The notes under the pieces were generated by a model. That model was not told the origin of the DNA. It did no database searches and saw only the letters and a list, made by a program, of their open reading frames with translations. Positions 1-10,500 of a stretch of 64,000 nucleotides of DNA are shown here, piece after piece. This DNA comes from Macrostomum hystrix. Lineage: Eukaryota > Platyhelminthes > Macrostomidae. The stretch spans positions 2,282,001 to 2,346,000 of the forward strand of contig CATNEN010000001.1 of assembly GCA_950097015.1 (NCBI GenBank), written 5' to 3'. A program made the position numbers and the translations under genes. Within the stretch, counting starts at the first letter, position 1, and each line of letters begins with the position of its first letter.

Positions 1-425
1 CCTTTGTGAAGGCGAATTTCTACGAACTTGTGAAATATAAGGCAAAACATTTTTCTTAATTTCTGATCCAACTGGTTTGAATTGGTTTTTCTCATTTTTT
101 CCTAGAAGTTTTTAAAGCCATTTTTGAGTAGCTAGTTCTCATATTCCATATAGAGGATAAACGGAGTGACATTTTTAGCCCGGAAATTACAGTTTCTGAG
201 TTCTGAACACTTAATTCAGTTCACTCAGTTGTGTAAGATGAGTACCGAAAGTAGCTCGAAGTAAAATGTCAGGTCTGTTTGGCGCCCCCAGCCAATCAAG
301 CAATCTTATTTATCTCACCTCTTTATTAAAAAACTACAGGATTCGCAGAAACTGTCGTTATGAGTGTCGCTTGGAAATTCATAAAAATTATCTCATTGTA
401 ATGTTATTAGCTTGGAATACAAGCA
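1..425. other. Upstream region of the Mpv17-like gene
   Basis: No conserved coding sequence is seen. An ATG at 266 opens an 86-codon frame that overlaps the Mpv17 start in another frame. Its translation resembles nothing I know, so I treat it as an upstream ORF or chance. AG dinucleotides after pyrimidine-rich stretches (for example near 340 and 411) could be 5' UTR splice acceptors. No TATA box is convincing. Confidence 0.4.
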
Positions 426-1037
426 ATGGCACTAGCATCAATATGGCGCTGGTACACCCGAGCGATCATGGTCAGGCCAATGCTAACGCAGTCAATTTCG
501 GCTGGCACTGTTATGGCACTGGGTGATGCGACTGTTCAGTGCGTTAGTTTGGTACGCTTGCAGCCACTCACTGATCAGCGATCCGTTCTGTCCAAGGTTG
601 ATTATGTCTATCAAAGATTTGACCTTTCTCGTACCGTGCGCTACTTCCTATTGAGTTCGCTGATCATTGGTCCCGGATTGCGTTGTTGGTTCGTGTTTCT
701 ATCGCGTCGCTTCGAGCGTCAGACGGCAGTGTCTGGCGTCAGCGGCGCTGGTCGTTTGAAGATGCTAATTGCGGACCAGGTGCTAATACCGCCAATTATG
801 TGGCTAACCTTTCTAGGTTATACTTCTATTGTAGTGCGCGGAGATAGAACTGCAGTGGAGGTGCGTCAGTTTGTGATGAACCGGTTGCCAAGCATGGCCG
901 TTAATTCCTATCGTGTTTGGCCACTGGCGCAGACTATTAATTTCTTTCTAGTGCCACTGCATTTCAGACTATTGTATGTTAGTTGTGTTGGCTATTTCTG
1001 GAATTGCTACATTTGTTGGCACTCTAATCGTGATTAA
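426..1037 (+). CDS. MPV17: Mpv17/PMP22-family mitochondrial inner-membrane protein
   Basis: A single-exon gene of 203 aa, against about 176 for vertebrate MPV17. The start MALASIWRWYTRAI followed by a GTVMALGD segment matches the MPV17 N-terminus (MAL...Y..AL, then G..M.LGD). The C-terminal third holds the family signature: NSYRVWP, then QTINFFLVPLHFR, then WNCYICW. Hydrophobic stretches near residues 20-40, 70-90, 115-135 and 170-195 fit the four-helix fold. The extra length is a loop around residues 90-105 (SGVSGAGRL). MPV17 proteins are small inner-membrane channels needed for mitochondrial DNA and nucleotide homeostasis; PXMP2 and Mpv17-like paralogues are peroxisomal, but the N- and C-terminal motifs here are closest to MPV17 itself. 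The ATG at 426 aligns with the family start. The gene is followed after about 270 bp by another mitochondrial gene on the same strand. Confidence 0.85.
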   Translation: MALASIWRWYTRAIMVRPMLTQSISAGTVMALGDATVQCVSLVRLQPLTDQRSVLSKVDYVYQRFDLSRTVRYFLLSSLIIGPGLRCWFVFLSRRFERQTAVSGVSGAGRLKMLIADQVLIPPIMWLTFLGYTSIVVRGDRTAVEVRQFVMNRLPSMAVNSYRVWPLAQTINFFLVPLHFRLLYVSCVGYFWNCYICWHSNRD

Positions 1038-1235
1038 AGAAACATTTTTGTTGCTTGATTTAATGAACTCAAGCTGTCTTCTGTTCTAATTAAAAAACCT
1101 TCCAATTTTACTAAACGCCTACACTACTGCATAAAAGTAGTACATATTCGCGTCGCATAGATAATAAATAACTTGTGATACTCTAGATCCATTTTGTGTG
1201 AAATATTATATTTTTGGCTTTTACGCTCGTAAAAC

Positions 1236-1241
1236 AATAAA
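1236..1241 (+). promoter_or_regulatory. Poly(A) signal AATAAA of the Mpv17-like gene
   Basis: A canonical AATAAA about 200 bp after the stop. A second one lies at 1163-1168. Either could serve. The next gene's splice acceptor is only about 270 bp downstream. Confidence 0.5.
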
Positions 1242-1489
1242 GATCGTCCTAATTGCCATCTACTCTTTATGTTAATGACATTACATTAAATGTCATTAAA
1301 ATAAGCGACCTGTGCTTATTAAATAGAGGTACATTGTAGCCTATCAAAGTAATCAAACAAACTGATTTAAACTTGAACTTGAAATGATTAATGTCTTTGA
1401 GACAAGATAACTTTATATAGACTTTAAGTTAGGCCTAATTTAGTTACGCGGAACATTATAACTTCATTATTATTTAATAATATTCGTCG

Positions 1490-1508
1490 ATAATTCAATA
1501 TATTTCAG
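1490..1508 (+). promoter_or_regulatory. Splice acceptor 35 nt before the LARS2 start codon
   Basis: An AT-rich tract ending in ATATTTCAG stands 35 nt before the LARS2 ATG, with no coding exon upstream. It is either the 3' end of a 5' UTR intron or a spliced-leader trans-splice site. CLEC16A has the same arrangement 34 nt before its ATG. Confidence 0.45.
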
Positions 1509-1543
1509 GCTACTACGCTACTGTTCGTCTCTGTGTGAGCACA

Positions 1544-4500
1544 ATGCGCCTAGCCAAGCTACTACCGTCTCGTAGTTTGCTTCACTGTTATCGCTGTCTT
1601 CAGAATCGACACATTTGCAATGTAGACTCTTTCGGTTTGATTAATCATAGCCAACCTAGGCGCCAGTCATCAACAAATTGTCAGTTATTAAGTCGCGGAG
1701 CAGACAGTTGGCCAAAAACTGAACTCACAACTCAGACTCGATTGGATATTGAAGCGTCCTGGGCTGACAGATTGTCAGCGTTAGATACTGCAGCTGCTCA
1801 GCTCAATGACACTGCAACAGATACTGATACTACTAAAGAGAAATTCTACGTATTGTGCATGTTTCCTTATCCAAGTGGTCGCTTGCACATGGGTCACCTG
1901 AGAGTGTACACTCTAGGCGACGTTGTAACCAGGTATCACCGGCACCTGGCCGGTCGCCAGGTGCTGCATCCGATGGGTTGGGACGCGTTCGGTTTGCCAG
2001 CCGAGAATGCGGCCCGGGACCGCGGCTTGCCTGCGGAGACTTGGACTAGGGAGAACATTAATGCCATGAGGCAGCAATTGAAGGATATGCGATTAGCGTT
2101 CGATTGGAGTAGAGAGTTTGCCACCTGCGATCCTGACTATTATCGGTGAGCCGTTTTAAGACAGCACTACTCAATTACAAAGTCAAGAATTTGATTTATT
2201 GATCATCCTAAGTCGTGAAACAACGCTTCAAATCTGTAAGCTTAAGATTTCACCTGATTAATTCCTGATTACACCTGCCCGAATCGTGTCAAATGTGCTG
2301 CCGACAGTACAGCCGCAGCTATCGCGTGGCGCATCTAAAGGCTGCGTACGGCTATTCAGTCCATGGACTAAAGGGACGCCACACCCTTTTGTGGCGTCCC
2401 TTTAGGGACCTTCAAGTCGTGAGTTCGACGCTCTAACCACTAGGCAACAACCCTTCTAGAAACTCTGGTTTTAAGTGCAGTCTGGGGCGCAGCCGCGGAG
2501 AGAGGGCTTGGGTGGCTTGTGCAATTTACGCCCTCTATGGCCAACCTCCAAGGCACAGTGAAGTGTACACGATCATAATGTCAGGGCAGATGTAGATACA
2601 TGTGTGAGCATGTCCCTGTGTACGGTATCTGTGTGCGTGTGTGCTCAGGAGTCAACGGGTTATGCAGAATGGCCTCCTCGCAATTAAATATCGTGTATTA
2701 AGGAAAATTATCCTCAAAATTCGCAATTAAATTTAGATGGACCCAGTGGATATTCGTACAACTACACAAAGCTGGGCTGTGCTATCGCAGAAAGGCCTAT
2801 GTCAATTGGGATCCAGTGGATCAGACTGTGCTAGCAGACGAGCAGGTCGACTCAGACGGTCGCTCGTGGCGTTCAGGCGCTCTAGTTGAGCAGCGCCCTC
2901 TGACGCAATGGTTTGTGCGCGTGTCGGCTTATTACGAATCACTGCTAGCTGGGCTTGAAACTGTGCGATCGGATCAGTGGCGTGAGGTGGCTAGGATGCA
3001 GCGAGGCTGGCTGGGTCGACTCGATGGCACATGGGTGCTGTTTGCACTAGTTGGTCCGGATGGAAAGCGTAAGTTGTCACCATTGTACGAGCTAGCATCT
3101 ATTGTTAAAGGTGTTTGTAAAATGATGGGGTTAACCAGTATTTTTAACTATTGTATCGAACAGTAGAAAGACCGCACTATTCAACATTTTCCGCTTCTTA
3201 CCAAGAAGAAACTGTCAAGGCCGTCCGACGCCAGCATCGTCGAGATATTCAGTGATTTTTTCCTGGTGAAAAGGACATTAGCATGGCTTTGTGTAAACCT
3301 CTATGACGAATCCATATTTGTTCAATATAAAAATAATTAACAGTAATTGCCGACATGGTTTCATGGTTAGATTTTATGAGCAAAAAAAATTATCCGACGA
3401 GAATCGTTGAATATCTCGACGATGCCGATGCTTTGGGAATCTGTAAGATGTTGTCTCATCGAATAGAACGGGATATTTTAGGTCGTGTTCTCGATTTTTC
3501 TGGCGATTATTTGAATATGAATGACAACGTTGCGTGGCTTCATTCAGGTGCAGCTAAAATCACAGAAAACCCACCCCTAAAAAACGGTTTATCATCTCAC
3601 ATTCACCGCAGCTCTCGACGAGGATCTTCAGGTATTTACTCGTCAGCCCGCAATTCTGCGCGCAGTCAGCCACCTGGAAGTGTCCCGCTCCAGTTGTCTG
3701 ATGCATAGATTTCCCGAGTTGCTAGCCAGCCCTTCTAAGGCTTCCCAGCAGCAGGATGCTCTACTTCCAGTGCGCGCTATTAATCCAGTTACCAAGGAAA
3801 CCATCAGCGTTGTTTATCGCCCGTCGTTGACATTTCCACTCGAAGACGCTGCCGATTGTCGCGCCGTCGCGCCAGAATTCGACGATTCCTGCAGTGCCAT
3901 TGTCAAACAGTTCAACATCTCTACGCCGGAATCTATTTCCGTTCGGAATTTTGATAGCGGTGAAACTAGTCGTCGGTTCTGTCCGTCTCTCGGCGGAGGC
4001 TTAGCCGGACTTCCGGTTGAATCTTCGGACGCCTTCGACGCGGCGCTGGCCGAATTGAAATCGGTTGGCGCCGGGGGTCATCGGAGCAGCGCGCTTAGAC
4101 GCGATTGGCTAGTTTCACGGCAGAGACGCTGGGGTACACCCATCCCGGTGCTGCACTGCCCAGGTTGCGGACCTGTACCGGTGTGTAAGACATTGTGTGC
4201 TTGGAGATAGTTTTCTTGCTCGTATTATTTTGAGTTTGTTTTAGTAAGCATAATTTTAAAACCGCATATCCTTAGTGTTATATTTGGCGGGGGTGATTGG
4301 CAGAGCGGTTATCGCGTTTGCCTCTCGCACCAAGCTCCCTGAGCTCGATTCCGCGGCGAGGCCACATTCATTTGGGGACTTGCCGCGCAATTTACACCCT
4401 TGAGGGCCAACATCCAAGGCACAGTGAGAGTGTACACGATGAGAAAGTCGGAGCGGATGTACACACCTGTGTGAGGGTGTTCCTGCGTACAGTATCAATG

Positions 4501-6758
4501 TGCGTGTGTGCTCAGGAGTCAGCGAAATGGGCTGCAGAATTGCCTCTTCACTTGCTGCGGGTCCACTATCACTAAATGTTGTGCCACTGCCTGCAGCCCT
4601 TCTGAAGTTAATATTTTATTATTATTAATATTTATCATGTGTTATATTCTACCTAAAATTGGTCAACTCAAGGTGCCCGAAAAAGAACTTCCTGTTCGAC
4701 CAGACGCGGAACCCACGACAGCCTGTCCAAATTGTGGCCAACTAGCCGAACGCGATCGCGAAACTCTGGACACATTCGTTGATTCATCCTGGTACTATTT
4801 AAGATTCTTAGATTCCAACAATTCTAGCCAGCTGTGCGATCCGAGCATCGCCAAACGAATGATGCCAGTTGATTTGTACATCGGTGGCATGGAGCACGCA
4901 GTTCGTCACCTGTACTATGCTAGGTCAGAATAATGAAACTATTTTAACTCTTTAAAATCGACTCACAAAGAGTGAGGTGGGTGTTACAGGGAGTGAGGTG
5001 GATGTTACGGTAAGTGAGGTGGGTGTTACTGGAGTAAAGTACTCGTAGTTATTGCGGGGAGTGAGGTGGGTGTTACGGGGAGTGAGGTGGGTGTTACGGG
5101 AGTGAGGTGGGTGTTGCGGGGAGTGAGGTGGGTGTTGCGGGGAGTGAGGTGGGTGTTACGGGGAGTGAGGTTGGTGTTACGAAGAGATTAATAGGGGTTT
5201 AGTGGCGGTAAATTTAATGAGTCGAGTCGGTTTTTCTCGACGTGGCAGAAAAGAGTTTCTTCGAGGAGTGGGGTGTTGATTTTTTGCGGGTCGAGTGTGT
5301 TTTATTTATAGTAGTGACCTCTTTACTCACTCCTAAAATATTTTTGAAATGTTAAGATTTGTGAGCCACTTCCTGCACCGCATCGGTGTGGCGCCAGCTC
5401 CTGAGCCATTCGACCAGTTCCTTCCCGTCGGCCTGGTTCTTGGCCAAACCTGCCAACTGCCGGATGGTCGCTATGTGCCGCCCAGCGAGGTTGACGCCCA
5501 AAAGTGCGTCCACCTCTCCACCGGCTTGCCTGTCAAGATTACTCAGGACAAGATGAGCAAATCCAAGCTCAACGGCGTTGAACCTGGTGACGTTCTGCGA
5601 AGATTAAGCATCGATACTACCCGGCTGTGTCTGCTGGCCAGCACTGCTCCGCAGAGCGACCGCCTCTGGGACGAAACTGGCATCCTGTCTGGTGTCATCA
5701 ACTGGCAGCGTCGACTGTGGCGTCTGGTGACAGATCTGCATGCTGAAGAAGCCAAGGTTTGTATTTATTCTTGTCCGTGAGACCAATAATTATAGTATTT
5801 ACTGGAGGGCTGCAGACAATGGCGCATCATTTGGTGACACTCGACGCACAGCCAGTGAGGAGGCAATTCTGCCCATTTCGCTGACTACTTAGCACACACG
5901 CACACAGATTTCGTACGCAGGCATACGCTGACGCAGGTGTGTACATCTGCACTGACACCAACTCCATTCCGCCTATAACCAACCCCATTTTGCCTAACAC
6001 CAACCCAACTCCGCCAAAAGCCAACCCCACTCCCCCTAACACCAACCCCACTCCGCCTAACATTTACCCCACTCCGCCTAACACCAACCCCACTCCGCTA
6101 AACACCAACCCCACTCCTGTGCCTGTGTATATTTCACTGTGCCTTGGAGGTTGGCCCTCTTGGGCCCTCTTGCTCCCAAGTCTTCTCTCCGCGCTGCGCC
6201 CTAAATGAATTTGACGAGCTCCCAGTCTGTCAAACTAGGGAGGCTGGTAGATTACGCAGGCGATTTTAACCAATCAAAAAAACTCGCTTCTGTCTCTAGG
6301 TTCAACGACTCGACCCAACCGTTGACAAATCCGACGACCCAGATGTGAATCGTCTACTCAATGAGCGTCGTAAAACTGTCACAACTGTTCTCAAAGCCTA
6401 TGAGTCAACTTACTCATTCAGCATTGCTATAGCTCGCATGCAATCTTTGACCAGTCTGTTGCTAAGTGCAACTCCTGCACAACGTCTGGCTAGTCCATTG
6501 CGATTGGAGACCATTTGCATGCTGGTGTACATGCTGAGCCCCATGGCGCCAATGTTTACCAGTGAATTATGGCTCGGTCTGTCGGCCTGCCTCGGCTCGA
6601 ACAGCGATGCTGTGAACCATTTTGCTGGAAAATTTCGCTTCGACAAAGGTGTTGTTGAACAATTGCCGAATGAAGCGTTGGCCTTCGCTAGGCTAGTGGC
6701 TTCGACAGACGTGAAGTCAACTGAGAAGAAGAAAAGCAAGACCGCAGCTGAACGATAG
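1544..6758 (+). CDS. LARS2: Mitochondrial leucyl-tRNA synthetase, 6 exons
   Basis: Exons: 1544-2145, 2737-3068, 3612-4180, 4673-4923, 5357-5756, 6300-6758; the sum is 871 codons with consistent phases (870 aa; human LARS2 is about 900). The enzyme charges mitochondrial tRNA-Leu. The N-terminus ([17 protein letters not shown]) is Arg-rich with few acids, like a mitochondrial presequence. The class I HIGH site reads HMGH inside [14 protein letters not shown] in exon 1; exon 2 has [15 protein letters not shown]; exon 3 has [14 protein letters not shown] and CPGCGPVP; exon 4 has [13 protein letters not shown] and [12 protein letters not shown]; exon 5 has the KMSKS loop ([11 protein letters not shown]). 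The CP1 editing region in exons 2-3 is present but poorly conserved, as in animal LARS2. The protein stops soon after the anticodon-binding helices with a Lys-rich tail, so the usual C-terminal domain seems missing. The start is the ATG at 1544; the frame is open a little upstream only without ATG. The intron 3 donor is GTGTGT. Introns 1-5 hold SINEs and arrays. Confidence 0.93.
2278..2452 (-). mobile_element. SINE A copy, rearranged, in LARS2 intron 1
   Basis: The reverse complement shows the SINE A head (GCCTAGTGGTTAGAGCGTCG) and tail (CAGTCCATGGACT, TGCGCC). The middle of the element is gone and is replaced by a perfect 15-bp hairpin, CTAAAGGGACGCCAC at 2368-2382 with its complement at 2391-2405. 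Confidence 0.75.
2480..2683 (+). mobile_element. SINE B copy lacking its tRNA head, in LARS2 intron 1
   Basis: Begins at GGGGCGCAGCCGCGGAGAGA and continues through the SINE B body (AAGGCACAGTGAAGTGTACA, then GTGTGTGCTCAGGAGTCA). It shares this body with at least ten other copies here. The tRNA-like head is absent. Confidence 0.75.
3161..3445. repeat. Foldback fragment in LARS2 intron 2
   Basis: CATCGTCGAGATATTCA at 3230-3246 is answered by an inverted TGAATATCTCGACGATG at about 3408-3424. The left edge CAGTAGAAAGACC resembles the termini of the TTAA-type elements at 15084 and 26399. The same TATCTCGACGATG block recurs near 8480 and 43750. Probably a decayed non-autonomous DNA transposon. Confidence 0.5.
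4286..4606 (+). mobile_element. SINE B, near full length, in LARS2 intron 3
   Basis: The tRNA Leu/Ser-like head has a recognisable A box (TGGCAGAGCGGTTA) and a degenerate B box (GAGCTCGATTCC). The body follows with AGGCACAGTGAGAGTGTACA and ACACACCTGTGTGAG, and it ends at GCCTGCAGCCCTTCTG. This is one of the better copies for defining family B. Confidence 0.8.
4969..5182 (+). repeat. 21-bp minisatellite in LARS2 intron 4
   Basis: About nine diverged copies of a 21-bp unit with core GGGAGTGAGGTGGGTGTTAC, interrupted near 5035-5058. It fills half of intron 4 (4924-5356). The unit matches the 21-bp arrays in LARS2 intron 5 and downstream at most positions. Confidence 0.85.
5806..6225 (-). mobile_element. 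SINE B split by a 21-bp minisatellite, in LARS2 intron 5
   Basis: The reverse strand carries the SINE B tail at 5806-5950 (GAGGCAATTCTGCCCATTTC as read on +) and the middle and tRNA-side parts at 6119-6225 (CACTGTGCCTTGGAGGTTGG). Between them, at 5955-6118, lie about eight copies of a 21-bp unit with core CAACCCCACTCCGCCTAACA. The array therefore sits inside the SINE body. Confidence 0.75.
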
Positions 6759-6785
6759 TAATTTTCGCTGGTTCATTTAATGGAA

Positions 6786-6791
6786 AATAAA
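6786..6791 (+). promoter_or_regulatory. Poly(A) signal AATAAA of LARS2
   Basis: A canonical signal 28 bp after the LARS2 stop, which implies a very short 3' UTR. Confidence 0.65.
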
Positions 6792-6892
6792 ATTAAAAAG
6801 TCACCATTTTGACATGTTGCATTGCCTTTTTTTGACCTTTGCAAAAAGTTACTTTATAAATTGACCTGACAAGAGTTTTAGTATTCAGCGTT

Positions 6893-7110
6893 CTGCTGGA
6901 GTGGGGTTGGTGTTAGGTGGAGTGGGGTTGGTGTTAGACGGAGTGGGGTTGTTGTTTGGCGGAGTGGGTTTGGTCTTAGGGGGAGTGGGTTTGGTGTTAG
7001 GCGGAGTGGGGTTGGTGATAGGCGGAGTGGGGTTGGTGTTGGGCGGAGTGGGGTTGGTGTTAGGCAGTGAGGTTAGTGTATAGCGGAGTGGGGTTGTTGT
7101 TAGACGGAGT
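6893..7110 (+). repeat. 21-bp minisatellite downstream of LARS2
   Basis: About ten copies of GTGTTAGGCGGAGTGGGGTT(G). This is the reverse complement of the array in LARS2 intron 5 and a close relative of the intron 4 array. It lies between the LARS2 poly(A) signal and CLEC16A. Confidence 0.85.
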
Positions 7111-7479
7111 GAGGCGCTGTTTAGCGTATTAAGATTTGTGTTTAGTGAGTTAAGATAAAATGATAAATTTCGATTTTTTATTTTGAATAGCTGCAGTGAC
7201 TTTATTCGATCAACTATATTATTAAACAAAATTTTAGCTTACCGCCATCACATTTTACATATTTATTCTAAATCTAAGCTATCCATATAATTGCATTTGT
7301 TTAAGCCCAACCAACTTTTGATGTTGCTACTACTTTCAATGGAAAAATGTGTTTCATCAGTGCTTTTAGATATAATCCATGCTAGGTCAATTTATTTCGA
7401 TTATGAATTATAATATTACACGGCCTAGCTATTTGGCAAAGCGTGTGGCCGACATTGACCGTTTTGTTGTTCTTGCAAA

Positions 7480-7522
7480 AGTTTTTTTTGTTGTTCTATA
7501 TTTTGTTGTATTGCTTTTCCAG
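7480..7522 (+). promoter_or_regulatory. Strong splice acceptor 34 nt before the CLEC16A start
   Basis: A long T-rich tract ending in TTGCTTTTCCAG precedes the CLEC16A ATG by 34 nt. Nothing coding is visible between 7110 and 7480. It may close a 5' UTR intron or accept a spliced leader. Confidence 0.5.
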
Positions 7523-7556
7523 CACTGACTGAGTGGACAACAAAGCAAATAAAAGA

Positions 7557-10500
7557 ATGTTTAGCAGGCCACCGACAGCTAGGAACAGCCTGTTCGGCGG
7601 CCCCAGTCAGCTGTGGAAGTCCAAGAATCCACACTCGCTGGAGTATCTCAAGTATCTCTACGGTGTACTATGCAAAAATCAGACTGTTACGGAGCACAAT
7701 TCCAGCTTGTTGGTGGAGGCCCTCAGGTCGATGTCTGAAACATTGATCTGGGGCGATCAGAATGACGACACTGTGTTCGACTTCTTCCTAGAAAAGAGCC
7801 TTCTCTCCTTTTTTCTGAGCTACATGAAGCAGAAGTCTAGCGGCTATATCTGCGTGCAACTATTGCAAACGTTGAACATTCTATTTGAAAACATCAGCAA
7901 GGAGGCGTCCATCTACTATTTGTTATCAAATAATCACGCCAATTCCATTATTGCGCATCGATTTGACTTCTCGGATGAAGAGGTTAGTGAACATTTATTG
8001 AATTGATTTGATTATATTGTTAATTTACCCGCTAAGAAATAGGGATGTTTATTTGGGTGATTCCAGTTGGAATCTGCGGTGTTTCCAGAAAAAGAAACTG
8101 CCGACCGCTGGAAGCATACCAATCGGATGATTCCATGCTTAGAATCTACCCAACTGGGCGTTTTCTCGGAGCTTTTTGGTGGCGAAATGGAATCACCCAA
8201 AGAATCCTCCAGTTCGGAAGATTCCATGCTCAGAAACCGCCGAGGAATCGCCCGTAAATAATTCTCTGGTTGTCCCATGGGCCGCTGGTTCGGGTGATTC
8301 TTCGGCGGTTTCCGCACAATTTACGGTTACATCGGCTGCTTCCTGGGTGGTTTCTTTAACTCTTGCGAGATAGGGGGGATTTCGGTAGATTCCACTCCTA
8401 TTTTGCACAAAAAACCCGCCGAAGAAGCAGCCGAATTTTTTACAGGGTATACATTTTTACACCAACATGGATTCGCCAATATCTCGACGATGTTGACTCG
8501 GACGGCTTTCAAAGTTTGTTCATCGTAAATAGCGTAAAATTTTGATCCAAATTTCACGAAAATTGGTCATTCGGTTTGGGAGCTTTCGTGAAGAAGATTT
8601 TTCCGCAGCGGAGAAATAGCGTGATCTTTCTACTTTTAAATCTTAAAATAAAGAAAGTTGTTGAAAATATTCTTGTCATTAAAACCCTCTATTCTTACAG
8701 GTGATGGCCTACTACATATCGTTCTTGAAGACACTCTCCCTGAAGCTTAATCGCCACACAATTCATTTCTTCTACAATGAGCACGCTCGAGAATTTCCCC
8801 TCTACACTGAGGCCGTCAACTTTTTCAACCACTCCGAAAGCATGGTTCGCATCGCTGTGCGCACAATCACCCTGAATGTGTTTCGCGTCGATGATAAAGG
8901 ATTGATTAGATTTATCTGCGACACCACAGCGGTCGGCTACTTTCCCGAGCTTGTAGCCTGCATCGGTAAGCGCAGTCTCGAGCTAGATTCATGCGTTAGA
9001 AACGACGCGGAGCACAGCAGTCGAGGACGACTGGCCGATCTGCTCTGCGAACATGTCGATCATTTGCACTATATTAGCGACATTTTCCGTCTGGGCGTTG
9101 AACCGCTTTCCGACCTGTTAACTGACCTGTTGCTTCAATCGTTGCTATTGCCCATTCATGTGCGATCTCTACTGATTATGGCCGCTCAATCGCAGGGTCA
9201 ATTAAAGAAGCGAATTCAACAGCGTCAGAGTTTGACGCAAAGTTCTGCACGCAGTGATACAGCAGGTGTCGAAGTTGGTGCTTCAGTGGACCTCAAAACT
9301 ATCGTAGCTGGTAGGTGTGATTATGCTTACCAACTTACAATAAAATACGCACAATCATCTATCTTTTAGCAACCAATTCTTCATTTTTTCAGCGCCACCT
9401 GCGGCACCACCAACCGCTTCGCCGCCAGTGAATGCTAATCTGGCTTTATTTCTTCTGACGCACCTTTTCCTGGCTGTTCAACATCCGCCTTTAGTGCGAC
9501 AATTGTTGGCTGCTATCCTGCCAGATGACGATCAAGCTATAGATAGCACTGATCCGGAAGCTCTGGATGTAGATATAATTGACGATGACGAAAGCAATGA
9601 TGACGAGAGCTCCTACGAAACGGATTTCAAAACAGACATTGTCACCGATTCAAGCAATGTAACCGACGAAGAAAAACTGCGTCAGCGCCGTCTCCGAAAC
9701 CAACGCCTGATCAGGTTTCAATTGCGTCGTCGTCTCGCTGTGCTGTTGGACTCGCTGATGCCGCCGCCATTGACCAGTGCCACCGACTCCGCCGCCCTGT
9801 TTAGTGTTGCATTCCTGCTGGCTGCCAGGCGGAATCCAGGTCTAGCTGAGTCGTCCGTGTTGCATTCGCCTTGCGCTTGTCGGTTAATGTCTAGTCGCCT
9901 GTTGCGTCTAATAGCCTACGCTTGCTGCGAGCCGCGTGCCGCCACGCGAGTTCGCCCGGTAACAGCTGAGCTAGCTGCTCAACTCCTGTCCGAGCTAATC
10001 GTCGATTGTCGATTGCTTACCGACGGCCAGTGGGCCATCTTAGAAAGTGCCCGAGAGGAGAGCGCCTTGGCTCTGAGGGAGTGCTTTCGCAATGAAGATC
10101 TCTTTCTAGATCAGTTTGAAGATGAATGGCGTTGCTTAGAATCGGCGTCGATCAACGTCGAACAACTGATGATTGACTCTAGTCTGTTGTTGACGCCAAC
10201 TGGCACGCCGTTGACTGGCATTGAGTTTAGCCGTCGATTACCTTGCGGAGAGGTGAGAGAGTAAATGAGAGCTAACTTGTATGATATGTAGATTTAAAAA
10301 GGTCCAAATTAGTCTGAATCGTCTCAGTGATTTTAGACTCGAAAAATAATAATTTTATTTCCGAGGAGGAAGTTGTTGCCTAGTGATTAGAGCTTCGGAT
10401 TAAAGAGCGATCGTGATCGTGATCGTGATCGTGATCGTGGTCGTGGGTTCGATTCCCAACTCTGCATTGCTTAAAAAGTTCGCCCACCTGTTAAATAAGT

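Noticed and set aside
266-526. 86-codon ORF at the start of the window
   Set aside because: Overlaps the well-supported Mpv17 start in another frame and has no recognisable family; at most an upstream ORF.
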